Shown in pieces: positions 34,777-43,375 of a stretch of 64,000 bases of DNA. Source of the stretch: Microbacterium terrae (GTDB taxonomy: Bacteria; Actinomycetota; Actinomycetes; Actinomycetales; Microbacteriaceae); the NCBI RefSeq assembly GCF_017831975.1, contig NZ_JAFDSS010000001.1, positions 62,001-126,000 of the forward strand. Reading direction: 5' to 3'. The notes under the pieces are model-generated. The model was not told the DNA's origin. It ran no database searches and saw nothing but the letters and a program-made list of their open reading frames with translations. The translations under genes were made by a program, and so were the position numbers. Numbering within the stretch: position 1 is the stretch's first letter; each line of letters opens with the position of its first letter.

Positions 34777-35474
34777 CGATCGACACGACGACGGATGCCG
34801 CGGCCGACGCCGCAGCGACGGCGGGCGACCTCGCCGAACGGCTTGCAGACGTCTGGATCGAGCTGGAGGAGCGGCTCGACGCCGTGCCGGTGCTGCGACG
34901 GCTGGCCGAAGGCACCGTGACGCTCCACGACTACCAGCGGCTGCTGTTCAACCTGCGCCAGCAGGTGGTCGACGGCTCGCCGTGGATCTCGCGCGCGGCA
35001 TCCAACTTCGACATCGAGCACTTCACCCTCCGTGCGGCGGCGATCAAGCATGCCGAGGAGGAGCACCGTGACTACCTCATGCTCGAGCGCGACTACGTCG
35101 CGGTCGGCGGCTCGCTCGAGGAGCTGCGGGCAGGCCGCAAGAACCTCGGCTCGGAGGCGCTGTCGGGGTACATGTTCACGTATGCCGACCGTCCGAACCC
35201 GGTGGGTCTGCTCGGGGCGATGTTCATCATCGAGGGGCTGGGTGCGAAGCGCGCTGCGGGATGGGCTGCGCGGTTCCAGGAGACGCTGGGACTCGCCGAC
35301 AGTCAGGTGCACTTCATGCGGTACCACGAGGTGGCCGACGGCAACCACACCGGCGACCTCGAGGCCATCCTCACCTCCGGCATCGTCGACGCGGCGGCCG
35401 CCGACGAGATCGTGCGCTGCGCGCAGGTGGTCGCGCGCCTGTACGCCCTGCAGTTGGAAGAGCTGGACCGCTGA
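34773..35474 (+). CDS. Heme-oxygenase-fold diiron-type oxidase (iron-containing redox enzyme family)
   Basis: 233 aa, mainly helical. Candidate metal ligands are in AEEEHRD (E95, H98), E154 in FIIEGLG, and H185, E186, D189 and H192 in RYHEVADGNHTG, the spacing expected for TENA/heme-oxygenase-like iron oxidases (known examples include UndA, which makes 1-undecene, and several N-oxygenases). The N-terminus is Ala/Thr-rich and probably disordered. It is coupled to the KAS III-like gene (ATGA) and to the next gene (TGATG), so the three products should be made together. The reaction is unknown. Confidence 0.75.
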   Translation: MTIDTTTDAAADAAATAGDLAERLADVWIELEERLDAVPVLRRLAEGTVTLHDYQRLLFNLRQQVVDGSPWISRAASNFDIEHFTLRAAAIKHAEEEHRDYLMLERDYVAVGGSLEELRAGRKNLGSEALSGYMFTYADRPNPVGLLGAMFIIEGLGAKRAAGWAARFQETLGLADSQVHFMRYHEVADGNHTGDLEAILTSGIVDAAAADEIVRCAQVVARLYALQLEELDR

Positions 35475-36352
35475 TGGCCAAGCGCCCACCGCTGCCGGTC
35501 ATGCGGGAGTTCGTCCGCTCCGACCCGAGCATGTGGGAGGCGATCTACGCCGATCCGTCGGTGCCCCTCGACCGGGCCGTGGTGCGGCAGATCCTCAACG
35601 ACCAGCGGCGGCTCTCGCGCCGGTGGCTGTATCCGCTCGCACGCATCCTCTCGCGGATCGTCGTGGCGGTCGTCTCGATCGTCAAGCGCGTGCTGCCGTT
35701 CCGGTGGATGCCGCTGCGGGTGATGGATGCCCTGTGCGTGTGGTTCCTGCGACACTTCGTGTCGCCGAGCGCCGTCGACCTGCTCATCCGGCACTTCGTC
35801 ATCGAGACGAACCTCGTGAACTTCATCATCCGGAACACCGATGTCGACATGGCTCCGGTGACGCTGCGCCCCACCGCGCTCGCCGGTCTCGGCGATCAGG
35901 CCGTCGTCGAGCACGACGTCAACGTCTACGACGTGCTCATCGCGCTCGACAAGGTGAGGCTCGCCGAGCGCGAGACGCTGGACTTCACGCAGCTCGACAT
36001 CCCACCGCTCGACGCGGAGCGGCACATCCGTCGCATCATCCGCCTCGACATCCAGACGGCGCTGTGCTTCATGAACATCCCGTTCTCGATGGCGCTCACG
36101 GTCGAGGAGTACCGCCGCGCGGTGCACTCGATGAAGTTCGACGATTCGTTCCTCGAGATCCTCACGGCGATCACCGGCGACGACACGTTCCGTGCGTGGA
36201 AGGTGGGCGCGCTGAGCCTGTGGATGGACTCGAACGTCGACGTGCCGCAGATGGTCTATCGCCACGCCCTCGTGTGCGAGTACGCGCACGCGCACCTGGT
36301 GAAGCTCGCGGGCGGCGTCTACCCGCGAGACACCCCCGCCGTCCGCGACTGA
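35474..36352 (+). CDS. Unknown protein, third gene of the KAS III/oxidase operon
   Basis: 292 aa; I do not recognise the family with confidence. ATG 35474 shares a base with the stop of the oxidase gene (TGATG). Residues about 42-95 are basic and hydrophobic with alternating Arg and aliphatic residues (RWLYPLARILSRIVVAVVSI and following), which suggests an amphipathic membrane-associated segment and not clear spanning helices. The rest is predicted helical with conserved-looking acidic/His clusters (VEHDVNVYDVL, RRIIRLDIQTALCFMN). There is no signal peptide. Tight coupling implies a role as partner or carrier for the two enzymes. Confidence 0.7.
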   Translation: MAKRPPLPVMREFVRSDPSMWEAIYADPSVPLDRAVVRQILNDQRRLSRRWLYPLARILSRIVVAVVSIVKRVLPFRWMPLRVMDALCVWFLRHFVSPSAVDLLIRHFVIETNLVNFIIRNTDVDMAPVTLRPTALAGLGDQAVVEHDVNVYDVLIALDKVRLAERETLDFTQLDIPPLDAERHIRRIIRLDIQTALCFMNIPFSMALTVEEYRRAVHSMKFDDSFLEILTAITGDDTFRAWKVGALSLWMDSNVDVPQMVYRHALVCEYAHAHLVKLAGGVYPRDTPAVRD

Positions 36353-36424
36353 CTTGTCCACAGGGCGCCATCGCCCCCTTCCGGGATCTGACACACTGTG
36401 CGCACCCGAACCGATGGAGCGTCG

Positions 36425-38764
36425 ATGAAGTCTGTCCGTCGTCCCGTCGTCGCGCTCGCGACGACGGTGATCCTCGTCGCCCTGCAGGCGTTCCTCGACC
36501 CCACCGGGCTCCTGGCCCTCGTCGGCTGGTCGGGTGCGCTCCCCGCCCTCGATCGGGGACTCTGGCCGCTCGCCCCGTACGTGGTCTTCGTGCCCGTGCT
36601 GCTCGTCACGGTGTGGTGGGCCGCGCTGCGTGCGGGCGATCGGTACTGGACGCTCGTCGCCGGCGTCGTGCTCGCGGTGGTGCTCGCCCAGGCGGTCACC
36701 TGCCTTGCGATGACGGGCGACCTGGCGAACTCGGCATGGGCAGCCGGCTACGTCACGGCGAAGGCCGTGCCGGCCGCCCTCCTCGTCGCCGCGATCACCC
36801 GTCTGTTCGGCGGACGCACCGAGAAGACCCGCACGACGCCCGGAGCGGTGATCGCTCCCGCGCTCCTGTTCGCGGCCACCGCGCCGCTGCTGGCCGGGCA
36901 GTGGTGGACGGCGGTCGTGTACGCGCCCGGCGTGCCCGTGGCGCGCCCCGACCGCGGCATCGTCTCGACCCTCGTCGCGGTGGTGCTGCTCGCCGCGATC
37001 ACCGCGGTGTGCCTCCGGTGGATGCGCGCGCGGGTGTCCGGCGTGCTCGGCGGATGGCTCGCCGCCCTGGTCGGCGCCGCAGCCGTGGGGCTCGTGCAGG
37101 CCGTCGTCGCGCTGATCGTCGAGGGCATGCCGAGCACCGACCTCTGGCCGCTCATGAGCGCGTACGTCGCCGTCGCCGACGGGGTGTCGTTCGGCGCGTG
37201 CCTCGGCTGGGTGGCGGGCGTCGGCGCGATCGCGGCCGATCGCCTCGCCGAGCGGGGCATGCGGCGGGTGCCGCTGCTCGCGGCCGCGGTGGTCACCGTC
37301 GCCGCGCTCGTCGTGACGGTGGTGACCGCTGTCGCACCCGCGAGGGGGACGGATTCCGCGGCATCCGTCCCCGACGGGTTCCTCCGTGCCGAGGGAGGCG
37401 TCATCACCGACGGTGACGGCGATCAGATCCTGCTGCGCGGGGCGAACGTGAACCAGCTCGTGGACTTCTACGCTCCGAACCCCGACGTGCCGGTCACGAC
37501 CCCGCTCACCGAGGACGACTTCGCGCAGATGGCGGCACAGGGCTTCAACGTCGCGCGCCTGGGCATCTCGTGGTCTGCGCTCGAGCCGGTGCGCGGCGAG
37601 ATCGACGAGGACTACCTCGCGCAGATCGTCGCGGCGGTCGAGTGGGGTGGGGAGCACGGCGTGCGCACCGTCCTCGACATGCATCAGGACTCGTGGTGGA
37701 ACGAGGGCACGCCCGAGAGCGAGGCCTGCCGGGCGGGCACGGCGCCGATGTGGGGCTACGACGGGGCCCCGGGGTGGGCGACGATCACCGACTCGGCGCC
37801 GCGCTGCCAGTTCGAGGGCCGTGACATCTCGCCGGCATCCGACCGCGCGTTCCAGAACTTCTACTTCGACACCGACGGCGTGCAGTCCGCCCTCGTCGAG
37901 ACGTGGGCGCGGCTGGGTGCCGAGTTCGCCGACGAGCCCGCGGTCGCGGGCTTCGACCTGCTCAACGAACCCGGCTTCGGCGAGACCGCGCCGGTGACCA
38001 CGTCGTTGCAGCTGGGGCGGTTCTACGACCGGGCGATCACGGCGATCCGAGAGGCCGGCGCCCCGCAGATCGTGTTCATCGAGCCGAGCATCCTGTGGTC
38101 GGGGCTCGGGTTCGACACCGGGCCCGCGGTCGGCTTCACCGACGACGACAACATCGTCTTCGCGCCCCATCTCTACGCCGAGTCGATCACGATGGACCGA
38201 GCGCTCGGCATCACTCCGATCGTCGGGATGGAGCGGCAGTTCGCCCTCGCGCAGCGCGCGGCCGACGCCTACGGGTACCCGCTGTGGTCGGGGGAGTACG
38301 GCTACTGGGGCGAGCAGCCCGACCGGGAGGCGCGTCTCACCCGCTACGCCGCACTCGAGGACGAGTACCGCATTGGCGGGGCGTACTGGGTGTGGAAGCA
38401 GGCCTGCGGCGATCCGCAGAACGGCGTGCAGCCGATCGGCGACGGGCTGATCATCCAGGACTGCGAGGAGGACGGCTGGGTCGGTCCGAACCAGGGCATC
38501 CTCGACATCCTCTCCCGCGCCTACCCGCGCTCCGCCCCGGGTGAGCTCACCTCGCTCGCGGCCGACGGCGCATCGATCGCTCTCGAAGGCGGGTCGCCGT
38601 CGCGATCGTGCGGCCTCGACGTCTGGGTGCCCGGCTCGGACGAGCCGGCGGTGGTGAGCGAGGGGCTCAGCGACGTCGAGGTGAGCGCCGTCGACGGCGG
38701 CTGGACGATCAGCGGATGCGCCGACGGGGCTTACGCGCTGACGGCGGGCGCGTCGACGCCGTAG
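36425..38764 (+). CDS. Polytopic membrane domain fused to a GH5 endoglycoceramidase-like glycosidase
   Basis: 779 aa. Residues 1-305 contain about nine hydrophobic segments; after the last (about 278-300) a GH5-type barrel begins near 318 with ILLRGANVNQLVDFY. The catalytic pair is visible: E515 in LLNEPG (acid/base) and E624 in WSGEYGY (nucleophile); LDMHQDSW matches endoglycoceramidase-like GH5 enzymes. A beta-sandwich tail runs from about 705. The enzyme should be held on the outer face of the membrane. GGAGC precedes ATG 36425; an in-frame GTG at 36398 would add nine residues. Glycolipid or lipid-linked glycan is a guess from family similarity. Confidence 0.78.
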   Translation: MKSVRRPVVALATTVILVALQAFLDPTGLLALVGWSGALPALDRGLWPLAPYVVFVPVLLVTVWWAALRAGDRYWTLVAGVVLAVVLAQAVTCLAMTGDLANSAWAAGYVTAKAVPAALLVAAITRLFGGRTEKTRTTPGAVIAPALLFAATAPLLAGQWWTAVVYAPGVPVARPDRGIVSTLVAVVLLAAITAVCLRWMRARVSGVLGGWLAALVGAAAVGLVQAVVALIVEGMPSTDLWPLMSAYVAVADGVSFGACLGWVAGVGAIAADRLAERGMRRVPLLAAAVVTVAALVVTVVTAVAPARGTDSAASVPDGFLRAEGGVITDGDGDQILLRGANVNQLVDFYAPNPDVPVTTPLTEDDFAQMAAQGFNVARLGISWSALEPVRGEIDEDYLAQIVAAVEWGGEHGVRTVLDMHQDSWWNEGTPESEACRAGTAPMWGYDGAPGWATITDSAPRCQFEGRDISPASDRAFQNFYFDTDGVQSALVETWARLGAEFADEPAVAGFDLLNEPGFGETAPVTTSLQLGRFYDRAITAIREAGAPQIVFIEPSILWSGLGFDTGPAVGFTDDDNIVFAPHLYAESITMDRALGITPIVGMERQFALAQRAADAYGYPLWSGEYGYWGEQPDREARLTRYAALEDEYRIGGAYWVWKQACGDPQNGVQPIGDGLIIQDCEEDGWVGPNQGILDILSRAYPRSAPGELTSLAADGASIALEGGSPSRSCGLDVWVPGSDEPAVVSEGLSDVEVSAVDGGWTISGCADGAYALTAGASTP

Positions 38765-38841
38765 CGCCGGAGCGGGTGCGGGTGCGCGGGCGCGCTCGTG
38801 CGCGCTCGTGCGCGCGCGCTGCCGGCGCGCGCCGTCGATCC

Positions 38842-38866
38842 GCGCGCCGCTCCTGGACCGGCGCGC
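38842..38866. terminator. GC hairpin between convergent GH5 and ROK genes
   Basis: GCGCGCC (38842-38848) and GGCGCGC (38860-38866) form a perfect 7-bp stem in the 112-bp convergent gap. It follows a run of alternating GC with an exact 10-bp tandem copy (CGCGCTCGTG at 38791 and 38801). No T run is present. Confidence 0.35.
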
Positions 38867-38876
38867 AGTGGCCGCG

Positions 38877-40109
38877 TTACAGCGCGACCGGGATGCTGGT
38901 CGTCACGAGCCCCGCGTCTGCGAGGAAGCGCTCGAGCACGATCATCGCCACGCCCGTCGCGACCGAGTTGCCTCGCACCGTCGACACGTCGAGCTCGGCG
39001 CCGACGATGGCGCCGCCCGGCGACTGTGCGACCAGATGCCTGCGCGTCGCCGCGACGAGGCTGTCGCCCAGCGCCCAGGTCGTCCAGCCCGTGAGCAGCA
39101 CCAGCTCGGGGTTCACGACGGCGACGAGGTCGGCCAGCGCCGACCCGAGGTAGTACGCGGTGCGGTCGATCGTCTCGAGCACGGCGGGGTCGGGGTCGGG
39201 GCCGTTCGCGACGGCGGCGAGGGCGGTGATGAAGTCGGATTGCGCGTCGAGGTCGGCGAGGGCGTGACCTGGTGCGATCTCGCGCAGGGTCAGCTGGATG
39301 CCGGGAGCGCCGACGTACGCCTCGACGCAGCCGTTGCGGCCGCAGCGGCACGCCCGTCCGTCGAGGGCGAGCAGCGAATGCCCCCACTCGCCCGCCGAGT
39401 TCGTCGCGCCGCGCAGGATCCTGCCCTCGAGCACGATGCCCGCTCCGACACCGGTGCCGAGGTTCACGGTCACCAGGCTCGAGCAGGATCGGCCGCGCCC
39501 GAGCCAGAGCTCAGCGGTGGCGATCGACTTGAGCGGATTCTCGATGACCAGCGGCAGGCCCACGCGCTCGCGCAGGTGGTCGAGTTCGACCTTGTGCCAG
39601 GTCCAGTGCGGCACGACGATCGACACGCCCGTCGGCCCGTGGATGAGCCCCGGAAGCGCCACACCGACCCCGAGCACGTCTTCACGCGGCACCTCGTTCT
39701 CGGCGAGCAGGCGGTCGATCGTGCGGCCGATGCCCTCGACCACGGCGTCGGGATCGAGGTCGTGCTCGTCGCGCGCGTCTTCGACCGAGGCGATCTGGCC
39801 GAGCGCCGTGTCGAAGAGCACCGCGCGGATGTAGGTCTCGGCGACGTCGATGCCGACCACCCGGGTGCGCTCCGTGCTCATGCTCACGGTCGCCGTCGGA
39901 CGGCCGATCCGGCCGGGCGTCGATTTCGTCTCCTCGACGATGCCGCCCGCGAGCAGCTCGCCCACGATCGTCACGACGGTAGCGGGGCTGAGGCCGGTGG
40001 CCTGCGCGATCTCGTTGCGCGTCGTCTCACCCGCCGAGAGCACAGCATGGAGCACGTCGAGCCGCGAATCGCTGCGGATGTCGCGCGACGTACGTCTGGG
40101 CACACCCAT
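38877..40109 (-). CDS. ROK-family transcriptional repressor
   Basis: 410 aa from ATG 40109, chosen for the AGGGG site; the frame extends upstream to 40202. An N-terminal winged helix (NEIAQATGLSPATVVTIVGE) is followed by a ROK sugar-kinase-like domain with NLGTGVGAGIV and the zinc motif CRCGRNGCVEAY. ROK repressors sense sugars and are common partners of glycosidase operons. It is the last gene of the leftward operon beginning at 46978, and an inverted repeat upstream of that first gene (47027-47043) is a candidate target. Confidence 0.88.
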   Translation of the reverse strand: MGVPRRTSRDIRSDSRLDVLHAVLSAGETTRNEIAQATGLSPATVVTIVGELLAGGIVEETKSTPGRIGRPTATVSMSTERTRVVGIDVAETYIRAVLFDTALGQIASVEDARDEHDLDPDAVVEGIGRTIDRLLAENEVPREDVLGVGVALPGLIHGPTGVSIVVPHWTWHKVELDHLRERVGLPLVIENPLKSIATAELWLGRGRSCSSLVTVNLGTGVGAGIVLEGRILRGATNSAGEWGHSLLALDGRACRCGRNGCVEAYVGAPGIQLTLREIAPGHALADLDAQSDFITALAAVANGPDPDPAVLETIDRTAYYLGSALADLVAVVNPELVLLTGWTTWALGDSLVAATRRHLVAQSPGGAIVGAELDVSTVRGNSVATGVAMIVLERFLADAGLVTTSIPVAL

Positions 40110-40198
40110 GCTCATCCCCTGGAACGTGGCGGCTGTCGATTCTCGTCCGGATGCCTGACCACCCGCGGCGGGTGCGTCGACCGATCTCCGTGAGTATT

Positions 40199-42613
40199 TC
40201 ACCTCGGCACCTCCACCCGCACGACGGGCAGCCCGGTGGCCGTGAGCGTCACGGTGGTCGACTGCCGAGTCTCATCGGAGCGGGGAGGCGTGCGGACGAA
40301 GACGATCAGGCGACCGTCGAGTGTGCGACGGGAGGTCGAGGAGTAGGGCGCATTGTCGGCGAGGTCGCCGTTCTCGATCCCGCGCAGCTCGCCGCCGTCG
40401 ACCTCGACCGAGACGACGGCGTCGCTTCCGGCGACCGCACCGCTGTCGTCGAGCAGCGTGCACTCGATCTGGATCACGTCGCCGCGATCGATGGCGGCGG
40501 CGTCGCAGCGAGCGGATGCCTCCTCCGGCGCACGCCACACGACGGCGTCGATCCGCGCGGCAGCCCGCGGCGGGCGCAGCTCGTCGCGGGCGACGACGCG
40601 TCCGCCCACGAGTGTCTCGAGCACGAGGAGCGTCGCGTGAGCCGAGACCGTCGCGGTCCAGCATCCGGTCTCCTCGTCGCGTGCGAGCGGCACGGCGACG
40701 TCGTCGACCGTCAGTCGCTGCTCGTCGCCGCCCGCGAAGCAGAGCACCTCGAGCAGGTCGCCGCGGGCGGCATCCCATCGTCGCGAGACGGGGTGCGACC
40801 AGAACGTCTTGCGGTCGGCGGCGCCGGTCTCGGCGCGCACCACCAGCCGGGCGACCGGAGCGTCCGACCACCAGCTGCGCCGCAGGTGCCATTGCTCCTT
40901 GGGGAAGCCGGCGACCGTGAGCAGCCCGGCGCCCGAACCGTGGATGGGCCACCCGTGCGCTTCGCCGAGGTAGTCGATCCCGGTCCACAGGAACTGTCCT
41001 GCGACGTAGTCGTTCTGCTCGACCTGCAGCCAGTCGGCATAGCGGTGGGAGTTCTCGCTTCCGATGAACGGGTGGTCGGGGAAGCGGATGTGGTCGTCGG
41101 CGTACAGGTGCTCCTTGTAGTTGTAGCCGATGAGGTCGAGGCGATCGAGCAGTCCCGTCCGGCTCGAGAGCTCGGGGAAGGCTGCGGCGAGAGTCGCCGG
41201 CCGTGTCGGATCGAGGTCGTGCACGATGTCGACCAGGCGGTTCGAGATCGTGGTGAGGCGGCGGATGTCGGGACGATCCGGGTCGTACAGCCGCTCGGCG
41301 GCGGGCTTGTTCGCATCGTTGTTGCCGGTCATCTCGTCGAAGAGCGGGCTGGCGTACGGGTCGTTCGGATAGTCGACCTCGTTGCCGATGCTCCAGGCGA
41401 TGATCGACGCGTGGTTGCGGTGCGAGAGCACCATCGCGGCGAGGTCGCGCTCGTGCCATTCGGGGAAGTGCTCGGCGGCACCCTCGTGGCGCGGGGGGTA
41501 CACGTTGTGGCCGTGCCACCACTTGTTCTTCGGGTTCTCCCACTCGTCGAACGCCTCGTCGATGACGAAGAAACCGAGCGCGTCGCACAGCGCGTACAGG
41601 TCGGGGGAGTGCGGGTTGTGCGCCATGCGCACCGCGTTGCAGCCCATGTCCTGCAGGGCGAGGAGGCGGCGCAGCCACACCTCCGCGGGCACGGCGACGC
41701 CGAGGGCTCCGGCGTCTTCGTGCAGGCACACGCCGCGCAGCTTCCGCGTCTCTCCGTTGATCGAGAAGCCCGCGTCGGGGTCGAAGCGGAAGGTGCGGAT
41801 GCCGACGGTCTCGGTGTACACCGCGGTGCGCTCCTCGCCGCCTTCGCTCCACACCAGGGTCGAGGTGAGCCGGTAGAGCGATGGTGAGGTGTCCGACCAC
41901 AGGTCGGGCTGCGGAACCTGCGTCGTCACGACGAGGTGGGCGGAGCCGCCGGCGGCGAGTTCACCGGTCGTTTCGAAGGTGTGCGTCCGGCCCGACGTCA
42001 GCGAGCGCAGCTCGTTGAGGGCACGTACGGTCACCGCCTCCGTCGCGCTGCTGACGAGGCTGTGCTGCACGGTGACGGTCGCCGCGTCGGCGTCCGCCGA
42101 CACCGTCGTGAACGCGGTGCCGTGCTCGCGCAGCCGCACCGCGGAGTGCACCTCGATCTCGACGGCACGGGTGATGCCGGAGCCGTTGTACCAGCGCGAG
42201 TCGGAGATGTCGGTGTGGTCGACGCGCACGCTGATCACGAGGTCGTCGTCGGGGGCGTAGCCGAGGATCTCGGTGAGATCGAACGAGAAGGGGGCGTAGC
42301 CCGAGGGGCGGCCGCCCAGGTGATACCCGTTCACCCAGACGTCGGCGTTCTTGTACACGCCGTGGAAGGCGAGACGCACGTGCTGCCCGTCGCGGAGTTC
42401 GAGCGGGGCGAGATCGACGTGCGCCCGATACCAGCCGATGCCGCCGGGCAGGTACCCGGTGCCGCTGGAGTGCTCGACGGCGAACGGCTGCTCGACGCTC
42501 CAGTCGTGCGGCACGGTGACCGCCCGCCACGCGGAGTCGTCGTAGCCCTTCCCCGAGGCGCCGCGCTCATCGGTGAGCGCGAACTTCCAGCGGTCGATCG
42601 GGGTGGTCTGCAT
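40199..42613 (-). CDS. Beta-galactosidase-type glycosidase, GH2
   Basis: 804 aa from ATG 42613. Order: sugar-binding jelly roll (about 10-170), Ig-like domain, TIM barrel from about 275 and C-terminal beta domains. Catalytic residues are E412 (acid/base, WSIGNEVD) and E520 (nucleophile, GSENSHRY). There is no signal peptide, so it acts on imported glycosides. The DUF4982-like and Ig-like C-terminus is typical of the GH2 branch acting on beta-galactosides or beta-galacturonides. It begins 10 bp after the DUF624 gene. Confidence 0.9.
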   Translation of the reverse strand: MQTTPIDRWKFALTDERGASGKGYDDSAWRAVTVPHDWSVEQPFAVEHSSGTGYLPGGIGWYRAHVDLAPLELRDGQHVRLAFHGVYKNADVWVNGYHLGGRPSGYAPFSFDLTEILGYAPDDDLVISVRVDHTDISDSRWYNGSGITRAVEIEVHSAVRLREHGTAFTTVSADADAATVTVQHSLVSSATEAVTVRALNELRSLTSGRTHTFETTGELAAGGSAHLVVTTQVPQPDLWSDTSPSLYRLTSTLVWSEGGEERTAVYTETVGIRTFRFDPDAGFSINGETRKLRGVCLHEDAGALGVAVPAEVWLRRLLALQDMGCNAVRMAHNPHSPDLYALCDALGFFVIDEAFDEWENPKNKWWHGHNVYPPRHEGAAEHFPEWHERDLAAMVLSHRNHASIIAWSIGNEVDYPNDPYASPLFDEMTGNNDANKPAAERLYDPDRPDIRRLTTISNRLVDIVHDLDPTRPATLAAAFPELSSRTGLLDRLDLIGYNYKEHLYADDHIRFPDHPFIGSENSHRYADWLQVEQNDYVAGQFLWTGIDYLGEAHGWPIHGSGAGLLTVAGFPKEQWHLRRSWWSDAPVARLVVRAETGAADRKTFWSHPVSRRWDAARGDLLEVLCFAGGDEQRLTVDDVAVPLARDEETGCWTATVSAHATLLVLETLVGGRVVARDELRPPRAAARIDAVVWRAPEEASARCDAAAIDRGDVIQIECTLLDDSGAVAGSDAVVSVEVDGGELRGIENGDLADNAPYSSTSRRTLDGRLIVFVRTPPRSDETRQSTTVTLTATGLPVVRVEVPR

Positions 42614-42623
42614 CGGGGAGTAC

Positions 42624-43286
42624 CTATTCCTCTTCGTCTTCCGCGGCCGGGACGACCAGCTCGGGGGCATAGCGGTTGAAAACACGGATGAAGACGACGG
42701 CGCCGAGGAAAGCGATCCCCGCGAAGCCGATGGCGAGCCACAGCAGTCCGTAGCCGGTCGCCTGCGGCGAGAAGATGCTGACGACAGCCAGCAGGGCGGT
42801 CAGCGCGATGACGGTGAGCGGAGGGAGCGGGTGCCGCAGCGACATCAGGCGCGCAGTGCGCAGCACCTCGCGGATCGTCCCCTCGAAGGTGGCGAGGTAG
42901 GGGAACACGTACAGCGCCGCCATCGTGAACATGAAAGTCAGCACGAACCACACGGCGAGCAGGATGAACCGGAGCACCGGCTCCGTCACGAGGACGGTGA
43001 CCACGATCCACCATCCGGCGAGCACCGCGACGAGGAGCACCAGGATGCCGAACAGCAGGGTCGCCTGCCGGAAGTTGCGGCGGAACGAGCGGAAGTAGTC
43101 GCCGGTGATCGTCCTGTCGGAGCCGGCGGCGATGCGCAGTGCGACGGAGTTGAGGGCCGTGAGCGAGGCGCCGAGGGTCACGATCGGTAGCGACGTCACG
43201 ATGAAGAGGATGTTGAGGATCGCGAGGTCGGCGATGCGCGTGAGCACGCGCATAAGCGCGGAGTCGGGCGCGAAGATGGCGTTCAT
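42624..43286 (-). CDS. DUF624/YesL-family membrane protein
   Basis: 220 aa with about five hydrophobic segments. It matches the YesL family: LTRIADLAILNILFIVTSLP at the N-terminus and YVFPYLATF in the middle. Such proteins accompany LplABC/YtcQP-type sugar importers, and their role is not established. It follows the binding-protein gene after a 16-bp hairpin and precedes GH2 by 10 bp, so it is within the operon. Confidence 0.85.
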   Translation of the reverse strand: MNAIFAPDSALMRVLTRIADLAILNILFIVTSLPIVTLGASLTALNSVALRIAAGSDRTITGDYFRSFRRNFRQATLLFGILVLLVAVLAGWWIVVTVLVTEPVLRFILLAVWFVLTFMFTMAALYVFPYLATFEGTIREVLRTARLMSLRHPLPPLTVIALTALLAVVSIFSPQATGYGLLWLAIGFAGIAFLGAVVFIRVFNRYAPELVVPAAEDEEE

Positions 43287-43328
43287 CCGGTGATCCTCTC
43301 GTGTCGTGGGTGTGGTGTCCGGGAGTGG

Positions 43329-43363
43329 GATCGGGCGGGTCGCGGTGCGCGACCCGCCCGATC
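43329..43363 (-). terminator. Strong hairpin after the binding-protein gene
   Basis: A perfect 16-bp stem (43329-43344 with 43348-43363) and a 3-base loop start 13 bp past the stop codon of the binding protein and precede the DUF624 gene. It is one of three like hairpins in the window, each directly after a binding-protein gene. No T run follows. Confidence 0.75.
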
Positions 43364-43375
43364 ATCGATCGCGGG

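Noticed and set aside
35303..38170. 955-codon open frame on the minus strand
   Set aside because: It crosses three plus-strand genes that have firm start, stop and catalytic motifs, and its product is a run of His, Arg and Asp without domains.
40272..41900. 542-codon minus-strand frame inside the GH2 gene
   Set aside because: Alternative frame on the same strand as GH2, with Arg/Pro-rich product; the GH2 frame holds both catalytic Glu motifs.
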